Assembly (NCBI GenBank): GCA_003246805.1
Contig: QKDG01000104.1
Span: forward strand, 1-5,206
Reading direction: 5' to 3'
Length of the DNA: 5,206 bases
DNA from: Clostridia bacterium
Lineage (GTDB): Bacteria; Bacillota; Clostridia; Oscillospirales; Ruminococcaceae
Below are positions 1-4,800 of the stretch, one piece after another (the first letter of the stretch is position 1; every line of letters starts with the position of its first letter). Below the pieces are notes generated by a model. The model was given only the letters and a program-made list of their open reading frames with translations, searched no databases and was not told the DNA's origin. The translations under genes and the position numbers were made by a program.

Positions 1-252
1 CTCATTTACACAAGGGGCTTCGTCAATAACATTCAGAATAGGCTTTAATGCGGTATCTATGTGGTCTTTATAGTAGGTTCTTGTAACAAAGCCTATTCGT
101 TTGCGATTGCCCTTTCCAAAAGGAACAAGAACACGAACACCAGCCGTGACGTTATCGGCGATTTCAGCTGAAATTGAATAGCTGTATTCCACGTCAAAAT
201 GATATGAGGCGTTGCTTAATGCTACCTTTGCAACCTTAAAATTACCAAGCAT
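1..252 (-). CDS. priA: Primosomal protein N' (PriA helicase), N-terminal 84 residues, cut by window edge
   Basis: PriA is the 3'-to-5' helicase that recognises stalled forks and reloads the replisome. Only the first 84 codons lie in the window; the gene runs off the left edge, so the helicase motifs and zinc-binding cysteines are not visible. The visible part matches the N-terminal 3'-DNA-end-binding domain. It opens MLGNFKVAKVAL, has a YSYSIS strand near residue 25, and carries the family signature G-V-R-V-L-V-P-F-G-K-G-N-R at about residues 38-50, followed by IGFV. The ATG at 252 is chosen because GAGGTG (264-259) sits 6 nt upstream; an ATG further up hits TGA after two codons. It begins 21 nt after the rpoZ stop and is probably co-transcribed with gmk and rpoZ. 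The protein class is secure, but function is inferred from the N-terminus alone. Confidence 0.9.
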   Translation of the reverse strand, partial: MLGNFKVAKVALSNASYHFDVEYSYSISAEIADNVTAGVRVLVPFGKGNRKRIGFVTRTYYKDHIDTALKPILNVIDEAPCVNE

Positions 253-273
253 TATCATCACCTCATTACAGAC

Positions 274-473
274 TTATTTGTATTTTGCAACAGAAGGGTC
301 TTCAACTATTCTGTATTCCTCATAAGCGAATTCCTCAACTGCCAATTTTACAGGCTTTTCTTCTATGATTTCCTTGCTTTCAACATACTCGTTTGCAATC
401 TCTCTTGCCCTTTTTGCTACTCCCAAAACAAGAGAATAGTAGCTTTCGTTTCTGTTACTGCTGGTCTAAGCAT
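274..473 (-). pseudogene. rpoZ: RNA polymerase omega subunit, frame-disrupted near the N-terminus
   Basis: Omega binds the beta' subunit and helps RNA polymerase assembly. The ATG at 473 has a good Shine-Dalgarno (GAGGTG, 486-481, 7 nt away) and begins MLRPAVTE, as expected for clostridial omega, but this frame ends at TAG 419-417 after 18 codons. The remainder is in another frame from 447 to the TAA at 276-274. It has 57 residues: ESYYSLVLGV, the conserved AKRARE segment, then acidic KEIIEEKPVKLAVEEF and a C-terminal YK. That frame has no ATG, GTG or TTG between the gmk stop and ESYYS; a TTG at 426 would give a roughly 50-aa product but lacks a Shine-Dalgarno. In B. subtilis and E. coli omega about 14 residues precede the position of SYYSL; here 29 nt do, a deficit of 13 nt. 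The start overlaps the end of gmk. A true deletion, a sequence error or unusual recoding are all possible; the identity as rpoZ is solid. Confidence 0.85.
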
Positions 474-1074
474 TATTCAACACCTCTTCAATTTTATTTA
501 AATTATTGTTTCTTAAAAGTTTCGTTGAAGCTATTATAGCCTCAAAATCGACAATTGCCTTTTCAAGCTCTTCATTCATCATAATATAATCATAGTTTTC
601 TGCACGCATAATTTCTGTTTTAGCCTCGCTTAGTCGTTTTTCGATAACTTCTTGCGTTTCTGTTCTTCGCTTGTTAAGGCGACGGCGAAGCTCTGAAATA
701 GACGGAGGAAGAATAAAAATCAAAATCGCATCGGGGAAATTCTTTTTTATCTGCAATGCACCGTTAGTTTCAATCTCCAATATAACATCAAACCCTTGTG
801 CCAACTTTTCTTCAACCTGCTTTTTGGGGGTACCATAATAATTGTCACAAAAGAATGCATATTCAAGCATTCCATCCTCATCAATCAGCTTTTGAAATTC
901 TTTTTGAGAATAAAAAAAGTAGTTTACCCTGTCAATCTCCCCCTCACGAGGTAATCTTGTCGTTGCTGAAACAGAATAGAAAATATTGCTGTTGTTTTTC
1001 AAAACCGTTTCAAGAATTGTGCCCTTGCCACAGCCAGATGGCGCCGATACTACATATAGTATTCCTTTATTCAT
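466..1074 (-). CDS. gmk: Guanylate kinase
   Basis: Cytosolic enzyme that phosphorylates GMP to GDP with ATP, needed for GTP/dGTP synthesis and for recycling in (p)ppGpp metabolism. The product is 202 aa, typical for bacterial Gmk. The P-loop is APSGCGKGT (residues 11-19). GMP-binding elements follow: SATTRLPREGE (36-46), EYAFFCDNYYGT (71-82) and the ILEIETNGA strand (98-106, usually EIDVQGA, so conservatively varied). The lid/arginine region includes RRLNKRRTET (131-140) and KRLSEA (146-151), and YDYIMMNEE (161-169) is the usual C-terminal signature. The reading frame is open upstream to 1125, but the start is placed at 1074 because GAGGAGG (1087-1081) lies 6 nt before it and the protein then begins MNKGILYVVSAPSG as in the family. 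The start overlaps the end of remA by 8 nt, and the stop (TAG 468-466) overlaps the rpoZ start, so translational coupling is likely on both sides. Confidence 0.97.
   Translation of the reverse strand: MNKGILYVVSAPSGCGKGTILETVLKNNSNIFYSVSATTRLPREGEIDRVNYFFYSQKEFQKLIDEDGMLEYAFFCDNYYGTPKKQVEEKLAQGFDVILEIETNGALQIKKNFPDAILIFILPPSISELRRRLNKRRTETQEVIEKRLSEAKTEIMRAENYDYIMMNEELEKAIVDFEAIIASTKLLRNNNLNKIEEVLNNA
481..486 (-). promoter_or_regulatory. Ribosome binding site fixing the rpoZ start
   Basis: GAGGTG on the minus strand lies inside the last codons of gmk, 7 nt before the ATG at 473. It supports normal initiation at MLRPAV, so the frame break downstream is not explained by a wrongly chosen start. 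Confidence 0.7.
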
Positions 1075-1315
1075 CAAAATCCTCCTCTTCCATCCTTGAA
1101 GCAACAGTTTCCGGCAATGATGCACAAAGAATTATATGGTCACTGTCCATAATAAGCACAGCCCTTGTCCGCCTGCCGTAGGTTGCATCTATGAGCGTTT
1201 TATTCTCCTTGGCTTCCTGAATAATGCGCTTAATTGGGGCTGACTCGGGGCTTACAATAGCTATCAGGCGTGATGATGATACCATATTCCCAAATCCGAT
1301 ATTTATTAGCTTCAT
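1067..1315 (-). CDS. remA: RemA-like DNA-binding regulator (DUF370 family)
   Basis: 82-aa protein, close to the usual size of about 85-90 aa. It matches the RemA family almost throughout: MKLINIGFGNMVSSSRLIAIVSPESAPIKR is near-canonical at residues 1-30 and LIDATYGRRTRAVLIMDSDHIIL at about 41-63. In B. subtilis RemA forms ring-like oligomers that bind DNA and activate biofilm-matrix and osmoprotection genes. Arginines reported there as important for DNA binding (R18, R50, R51 in Bacillus numbering) correspond here to R16, R48 and R49, so binding should be retained. The target genes in this organism are unknown; the biofilm role should not be transferred automatically. The C-terminus ends in an acidic tail, EEEDFDE. 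The gene lies 8 nt after yicC, with a weak AGGGTGG-like ribosome site overlapping the yicC stop region, and overlaps gmk by 8 nt. The yicC-remA-gmk order is widely conserved in Firmicutes. Confidence 0.93.
   Translation of the reverse strand: MKLINIGFGNMVSSSRLIAIVSPESAPIKRIIQEAKENKTLIDATYGRRTRAVLIMDSDHIILCASLPETVASRMEEEDFDE
1081..1087 (-). promoter_or_regulatory. Strong ribosome binding site of gmk, inside remA
   Basis: GAGGAGG, 6 nt before the gmk ATG at 1074, decides that start over the longer open frame beginning at 1125. It is embedded in the codons for the acidic tail EEEDFDE of RemA, so the same bases encode the RemA C-terminus and load ribosomes on gmk. Confidence 0.8.
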
Positions 1316-1323
1316 ATACCACC

Positions 1324-2202
1324 CTACTCAATGTTCTGAATTTGTTCTCGTATCTTTTCTATTTCTGATTTAAGCTCAACCACAAGCTTTGTTATTTCTA
1401 AATCCTGTGCCTTTGAGCCTATTGTATTAACCTCACGATTAACCTCCTGCACTAAAAAATCAAGCTTTCTGCCTATCGCATCATCAGCTTTAAGATGCTC
1501 CCTGAACTGATTAATATGGCTTTTTAGCCTTACAGTTTCTTCATCCACAGCAGTTTTTTCTGAGAAAATTGCAGCCTCGGTTAAAATCCTTTGTTCATCA
1601 ATATTATTGTCAGAGAGAAGCTCTTTTAACTTGGCATAAAGCTTTTCACGATAATTTTTTGTTGTTTCTGGCGATTTTTCTTCAATAATTCTTACTGTAT
1701 CCTCAATAAAATCAAGCCTCGCCGTTATATCAGAATACATTTTGTCGCCTTCGGTTTCACGCATTTCAACAAAATTTTCAAGCGCCGCTTGTGCCACGGT
1801 GCTGACATTCTGCCAGATAGCCTCTTCGTCATCAACTGTTTTGGTTACGGTAAAAACATCATTCAGCCTTAAAAGATGAGATAAAGACAAGTCATTTTCT
1901 ATTCGCAGATATTCATTGGCATCAATTAGTGCATCAACATAGTTTTTTGCAACTGCTTTATTGACCTCAACCTGTGCGTCAACCCCTTCTGTATTAAAAA
2001 TTATCACGCTTACTTCAACCTTACCGCGTGAAATCTTACTATTCAGGAGCGTTTTGAGCTTTTCTTCGAGATATCCATAGGCACGGGGCAGCCTTGATGA
2101 AAATTCATAATATCTATGATTTACCGAGCGGATTTCAACAGTGATATCCTTTGAGGCAAATGTTTGTTGTGACCTGCCATAGCCCGTCATGCTTTTTATC
2201 AT
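1324..2202 (-). CDS. yicC: YicC family endoribonuclease
   Basis: 292-aa YicC/YloC protein of normal length. In E. coli YicC is an endoribonuclease that influences sRNA stability; the Firmicute homologue (YloC) is a related RNase. The N-terminal YicC domain opens with the hallmark MIKSMTGYGRS, continues with VEIRSVNHRYYEFSSRLPR (about 22-40), and fills roughly the first 155 residues. The C-terminal DUF1732 domain is highly characteristic: RKLDFLVQEVNRE (245-257), NTIGSKAQD (259-267) and the terminal IEKIREQIQNIE. The middle is charged and helical. The ATG at 2202 is used because it gives the family N-terminus; the two ATGs just upstream are closed at once by TGA. Its ribosome site is weak (GAAAGATGTGATG region). 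It is the first gene of the operon, about 50 nt downstream of the predicted transcription start at about 2252. No coding anomaly is visible. Confidence 0.95.
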   Translation of the reverse strand: MIKSMTGYGRSQQTFASKDITVEIRSVNHRYYEFSSRLPRAYGYLEEKLKTLLNSKISRGKVEVSVIIFNTEGVDAQVEVNKAVAKNYVDALIDANEYLRIENDLSLSHLLRLNDVFTVTKTVDDEEAIWQNVSTVAQAALENFVEMRETEGDKMYSDITARLDFIEDTVRIIEEKSPETTKNYREKLYAKLKELLSDNNIDEQRILTEAAIFSEKTAVDEETVRLKSHINQFREHLKADDAIGRKLDFLVQEVNREVNTIGSKAQDLEITKLVVELKSEIEKIREQIQNIE

Positions 2203-2258
2203 AACATCACATCTTTCAGCATTTATATTTATTTTACAATATTTTATTATTACATTTT

Positions 2259-2287
2259 ATTATACCATTTTTGTTTCAATAAAGCAA
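2259..2287 (-). promoter_or_regulatory. Extended -10 promoter of the yicC-remA-gmk-rpoZ-priA operon
   Basis: On the minus strand a -35 box TTGCTT (2287-2282) is followed by a 17-nt spacer and a consensus -10 TATAAT (2264-2259), preceded by TGG, giving the extended -10 motif TGnTATAAT. Transcription should start near 2252, leaving a short AT-rich leader before yicC. A 14-bp inverted repeat ends one base upstream of the -35. This is the best sigma-A-type promoter visible in the window. Confidence 0.75.
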
Positions 2288-2288
2288 T

Positions 2289-2326
2289 ATTAAACAACAA
2301 AAAACAGCTGCCTTTTGTTGTTTAAT
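2289..2326. repeat. 14-bp perfect inverted repeat abutting the yicC promoter
   Basis: The arms are 2289-2302 and 2313-2326 (core TTAAACAACAAAA and its complement), perfectly paired, with a 10-nt centre containing the self-complementary CAGCTG. It ends one base upstream of the -35 box at 2287-2282. It could be a regulator binding site, or a second terminator protecting the promoter from argDF read-through. On the minus strand the bases after the stem (TATTGCTTTATTG) are only moderately T-rich, so the terminator reading is not strong. Confidence 0.6.
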
Positions 2327-2481
2327 CAATGATGGGTGACACTTGCTACAAAAAGCATGGAATTAACTGACTGATATGTACTATATCAGTAGTTTTATTT
2401 TAAGTCCAGAATAAATTAAATCGCTCTTTCCTTCACAAACCCATTAAGATTTCAATTATTGAATTTACTTTGTTGACTAAT
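2327..2481. other. Non-coding spacer between the argF terminator and the yicC promoter region
   Basis: Part of the 322-nt gene-free gap between argF and yicC. It contains a small imperfect hairpin at 2365-2394: an 8-bp stem formed by ACTGATAT (2370-2377) and ATATCAGT (2383-2390), a GTACT loop, and AACT/AGTT outside a one-base bulge. On the plus strand TTTTATTTT follows. The longest open frames here are trivial, for example a 12-residue plus-strand frame at 2332-2370 without a ribosome site. I see no RNA gene, tRNA or recognisable coding remnant. Confidence 0.5.
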
Positions 2482-2526
2482 AAATAATCAGCCTTGTAAG
2501 AAATAATCCTACAAGGCTGATTTTTT
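2482..2526 (-). terminator. Rho-independent terminator of argDF
   Basis: A perfect 13-bp stem, 2486-2498 with 2510-2522 (AATCAGCCTTGTA and its complement), encloses an 11-nt loop and begins a few bases after the argF stop. On the minus strand it is followed by the T-rich ATTATTTATT, an interrupted tract. On the plus strand it is followed by a clean T run (2521-2526), so the structure could also stop transcription from the other side. Beyond one T:T mismatch the stem can extend by four further A-T pairs. Confidence 0.85.
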
Positions 2527-3427
2527 ATGCCATAAGCTTTACAAGAACAGCTTTTTGTGCGTGAAGGCGGTTTTCAGCCTCCTCAAAAATTTCATTTGCG
2601 TGTTCTTCAAAAACAGCAGTTGTTATTTCCTCCTCACGGTGTGCAGGCAAGCAGTGAAGAACAATTGCATCAGGCTTTGCTGACTTCATAATGTCATCGT
2701 TTATCTGGTATCCTGCAAAAGCTATCCTGCGTTTTTCTGCTTCCTTTTCCTGCCCCATAGATGCCCAAACATCAGTTATAAGAACATCAGCGTTCGTTGC
2801 CGCCTCAGCAGGCTTGTTTGTAATAGAAAAATCGGGATAATCCTTTGCAAATTCCAGGACTTCACTGTCAGGCTGATAATCGTCAGGGCAGGCAACAGTA
2901 ACAGCCATACCAACTTTAAGGCAGCCGACGATAAGTGAATTTGCCATGTTGTTTCCGTCACCGATATAGCACATTTTAAGCCCCTCAAAACGGCCCTTGA
3001 ATTCACGTATAGTCATCAAATCAGCAAGCACCTGGCAAGGATGAGAAAAATCTGTAAGGCCGTTTATAACAGGTATGTTACCAAAAGCGGCTAAATCCTC
3101 AACCTCTTTTTGCTCAAAAGTTCTTATCATAATGCCGTCAATATAGCGGGAGAGAACTCTTGCTGTATCCTGAACAGGTTCGCCTCTGCCAATCTGCAAA
3201 TCATTTGAAGATAAAAAGAGCGGATACCCACCAAGCTGGTGCATTCCTGTTTCAAAAGAAACACGGGTACGAGTAGATGCTTTCTGGAATATCATCCCCA
3301 AAGTTTTGCCCTTTAAATGCGGATGTGGGATACCGTGTTTAAGCTCATATTTAAGCTGGTCTGCAAGATTTAAAATATCGATAATTTCCTCTTTTGATAA
3401 ATCGAGCATTTTTAATAAATGTTTCAT
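2525..3427 (-). CDS. argF: Ornithine carbamoyltransferase
   Basis: Catalyses carbamoyl phosphate + L-ornithine to L-citrulline + phosphate, the sixth step of arginine biosynthesis, in the cytosol. The 300-aa product has normal length. The carbamoyl-phosphate-binding domain contains STRTR (51-55) and DLQIGRGEPVQDTARVLSRY (76-95), then HPCQ (129-132). The ornithine domain contains GDGNNMANS (157-165), DVWASMGQE (219-227, the SMG ornithine loop) and the catalytic HCLPAHR (258-264). All key residues appear intact. The SMG loop argues for ornithine rather than aspartate as substrate. A biosynthetic (ArgF) role is favoured over a catabolic ArcB role because the partner is argD and no arcA or arcC is visible. 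The ATG lies 8 nt after argD, with AGGAGG (3437-3432) overlapping the argD stop, so translation is probably coupled. A hairpin terminator follows directly. Confidence 0.96.
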   Translation of the reverse strand: MKHLLKMLDLSKEEIIDILNLADQLKYELKHGIPHPHLKGKTLGMIFQKASTRTRVSFETGMHQLGGYPLFLSSNDLQIGRGEPVQDTARVLSRYIDGIMIRTFEQKEVEDLAAFGNIPVINGLTDFSHPCQVLADLMTIREFKGRFEGLKMCYIGDGNNMANSLIVGCLKVGMAVTVACPDDYQPDSEVLEFAKDYPDFSITNKPAEAATNADVLITDVWASMGQEKEAEKRRIAFAGYQINDDIMKSAKPDAIVLHCLPAHREEEITTAVFEEHANEIFEEAENRLHAQKAVLVKLMA

Positions 3428-3431
3428 ATTT

Positions 3432-3437
3432 CCTCCT
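3432..3437 (-). promoter_or_regulatory. argF ribosome binding site overlapping the argD stop codon
   Basis: AGGAGG shares two bases with the argD TAG (3438-3436) and lies 4 nt before the argF ATG at 3427. Ribosomes ending on argD stop on top of this site, which favours termination-reinitiation coupling and balanced synthesis of the two enzymes. Confidence 0.75.
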
Positions 3438-4617
3438 AATTAAGTATTTCTTTTAGTATTTTAACACCCTCATCAATTTCATCAAATGAAATTGTAAGTG
3501 GTGGCAGCAAACGGATTTTTTCTTTTGCTGTAAGCAGCAGTAAGCCTTTTTCAAGCCCTTTTTTAACAACATCAACAGCGCTCAAACCATCTTTTTCAAA
3601 AACAATTCCAAGCATCAGCCCCAAACCGTCAATTTTCTTTACTGCCTTGATTTCCATCAGTTTGTTTTTAAGGTAGTTGCTCTTTAATGCAATTTCTTCA
3701 AAAAACTCTTTGTTGCAAATCTTATTGAGAACAGCCAAGCCGCCTGCACATGCTATCGGGTTTCCCCCAAAGGTTGAGCCATGTGTGCCTGCTGTAAGCA
3801 CATTATCACATTTTTCCCTTGCAAGGCAGGCACCAACAGGAACTCCACCAGCAAGCCCTTTTGCAAGGGTAGTTACATCGGGTTTAACATCATATATCTG
3901 AGATGTCAAAAGCCTGCCGGTTCTCCCCACACCTGTCTGAACTTCATCAGCAATTGTGAGAATATCCCTGTTTGCACATTCGGTGAAAATTGCATCTACA
4001 AAATCCTTTTTAAGTGGTATAACACCACCCTCACCCTGGACAAACTCGAACATTACAGCACAAACTGTATCGTCAAGCTTTGATTTTAAATCCTCGATAT
4101 TGTTTACTTCAACATATATAAAGCCCTCAACAAAGGGGAAGAAATAGTTGTGAAATGAATCCTGCCCTGTGGCAGAAAGAGTAGCAAGGGTTCTGCCATG
4201 AAAAGAATTAACAAGGGTAATAATATTATGCCTGCCCTTGCCGTATTTATCATAGCTGTATTTTCTTGCAAGCTTGATAGCACATTCATTAGCCTCAGCA
4301 CCACTGTTCCCAAAGAACACCTTTGAATATCCGGTTTCATCACAAAGCTTTTGTGCAAAATCAGCCTGAATTTTTGTATAATAATAGTTTGAAGTGTGTT
4401 GAAGTTTTTTTGCCTGGTTGCATATAGCATCAACCCATTCATTGTCGCAATAGCCGAGTGAGTTTGTGCCTATACCGCTGCCAAAATCTATATATGGCAT
4501 ATTATTCTCATCAAAAGCAGTGCGGTTTTCGCCACTTTCAAGCACAAGGTCAAACCGCCCATATGTGCCCATTATATGAGAATTAAATTGCTCAGTAGTT
4601 GAAGACAAATTAATCAT
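3436..4617 (-). CDS. argD: Acetylornithine aminotransferase
   Basis: PLP-dependent class III aminotransferase that converts N-acetylglutamate semialdehyde and glutamate to N-acetylornithine and 2-oxoglutarate, and in many bacteria also serves the equivalent step of lysine synthesis. The 393-aa product has normal length. Visible elements: YIDFGSGIGTNSLGY (42-56), the phosphate-binding NSGAEAN (104-110), FHGRT with the substrate arginine (R142), the PLP-pyridine aspartate in ADEVQTGVGRTG (223-234, D224), the Schiff-base lysine K253 in TLAKGLAGGVPVGA, THGSTFGGNP (278-287) and RLLPPL (369-374). Position beside argF supports ArgD over ornithine or GABA aminotransferase. The start at 4617 gives the usual N-terminus, but its ribosome site is unusual: GAAAGG (4625-4620) is only 2 nt from the ATG. 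The upstream region carries an ARG-box-like palindrome, suggesting arginine-responsive control. argC, argJ and argB are not in the window. Confidence 0.95.
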   Translation of the reverse strand: MINLSSTTEQFNSHIMGTYGRFDLVLESGENRTAFDENNMPYIDFGSGIGTNSLGYCDNEWVDAICNQAKKLQHTSNYYYTKIQADFAQKLCDETGYSKVFFGNSGAEANECAIKLARKYSYDKYGKGRHNIITLVNSFHGRTLATLSATGQDSFHNYFFPFVEGFIYVEVNNIEDLKSKLDDTVCAVMFEFVQGEGGVIPLKKDFVDAIFTECANRDILTIADEVQTGVGRTGRLLTSQIYDVKPDVTTLAKGLAGGVPVGACLAREKCDNVLTAGTHGSTFGGNPIACAGGLAVLNKICNKEFFEEIALKSNYLKNKLMEIKAVKKIDGLGLMLGIVFEKDGLSAVDVVKKGLEKGLLLLTAKEKIRLLPPLTISFDEIDEGVKILKEILN

Positions 4618-4633
4618 TACCTTTCTTTTTTAG

Positions 4634-4661
4634 TTTTGAATATTTAAACATATATTCAAAA
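4634..4661 (-). promoter_or_regulatory. ARG-box-like inverted repeat upstream of argD (candidate ArgR/AhrC operator)
   Basis: A perfect 10-bp inverted repeat (arms 4634-4643 and 4652-4661, TTTTGAATAT and ATATTCAAAA) with an 8-nt centre. The ArgR/AhrC consensus is roughly TGAAT, four A/T bases, ATTCA. Read on the minus strand, two overlapping 14-mers fit at 12 of 14 positions each: TGAATATATGTTTA and TGTTTAAATATTCA, each with one perfect half-site. Its position, about 10 nt beyond the candidate -10 and 16 nt before the argD ATG, suits a repressor site. AT-rich sequence makes chance resemblance possible. Confidence 0.5.
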
Positions 4662-4670
4662 GCTTTAACT

Positions 4671-4700
4671 ATAATAAAGCCGATTGTTGAGCCTATTGAA
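4671..4700 (-). promoter_or_regulatory. Weak candidate promoter of argDF
   Basis: On the minus strand TATTAT (4676-4671) matches five of six -10 positions. The best -35 at 18 nt spacing is TTCAAT (4700-4695), a poor match. Transcription would start near 4664, at the edge of the ARG-box-like repeat, which would fit repression. Other AT-rich hexamers in this spacer could serve instead. Confidence 0.35.
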
Positions 4701-4742
4701 AAGTGCTATTATGAATTTTAATATAAAATAAAAGTGCATATT

Positions 4743-4769
4743 TGCGGGGGCTTTGCGGTCGCCCCCGCA
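4743..4769 (-). terminator. GC-rich hairpin, probable terminator of the phzF-like gene
   Basis: A perfect 9-bp stem, TGCGGGGGC (4743-4751) with GCCCCCGCA (4761-4769), and a 9-nt loop, 31 nt past the phzF stop. On the minus strand a T-rich stretch (CTTTTATTTTA) follows, but only about 9 nt after the stem, so it is an atypical intrinsic terminator. Its very high GC content contrasts with the AT-rich surroundings, and it may belong to a dispersed intergenic palindrome family. Confidence 0.55.
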
Positions 4770-4800
4770 CCCCTTCGCATCATAAGTTAGAGTATAATTA

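Noticed and set aside
447..473. Programmed -1 frameshifting as the explanation for rpoZ
   Set aside because: There is no X XXY YYZ slippery heptamer in the overlap and no obvious stimulatory structure. The deficit of about 13 nt against other omega N-termini fits a deletion better.
1075..1125. Longer N-terminus for gmk (17 extra residues)
   Set aside because: The extension is coded within remA, is not part of the Gmk family, and the strong GAGGAGG site points to the ATG at 1074.
798..1181. 127-codon open frame on the plus strand
   Set aside because: It lies antisense to gmk and remA, which are clearly real. Its translation is rich in Ser, His, Cys and Pro without a recognisable domain, as expected from an antisense shadow.
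2332..2370. 12-residue plus-strand frame before the hairpin at 2365-2394
   Set aside because: There is no Shine-Dalgarno or promoter, and the length is expected by chance.
2776..3006. 76-codon minus-strand frame inside argF
   Set aside because: It is in an alternative frame wholly within argF, and no independent initiation signal was found.
3677..4147. Three overlapping plus-strand open frames (63-100 codons)
   Set aside because: They are antisense to argD in different frames, with no ribosome sites and no protein-like composition.
4104..4442. 112-codon minus-strand frame inside argD
   Set aside because: It is a shadow in an alternative frame of a gene with all its catalytic motifs intact.
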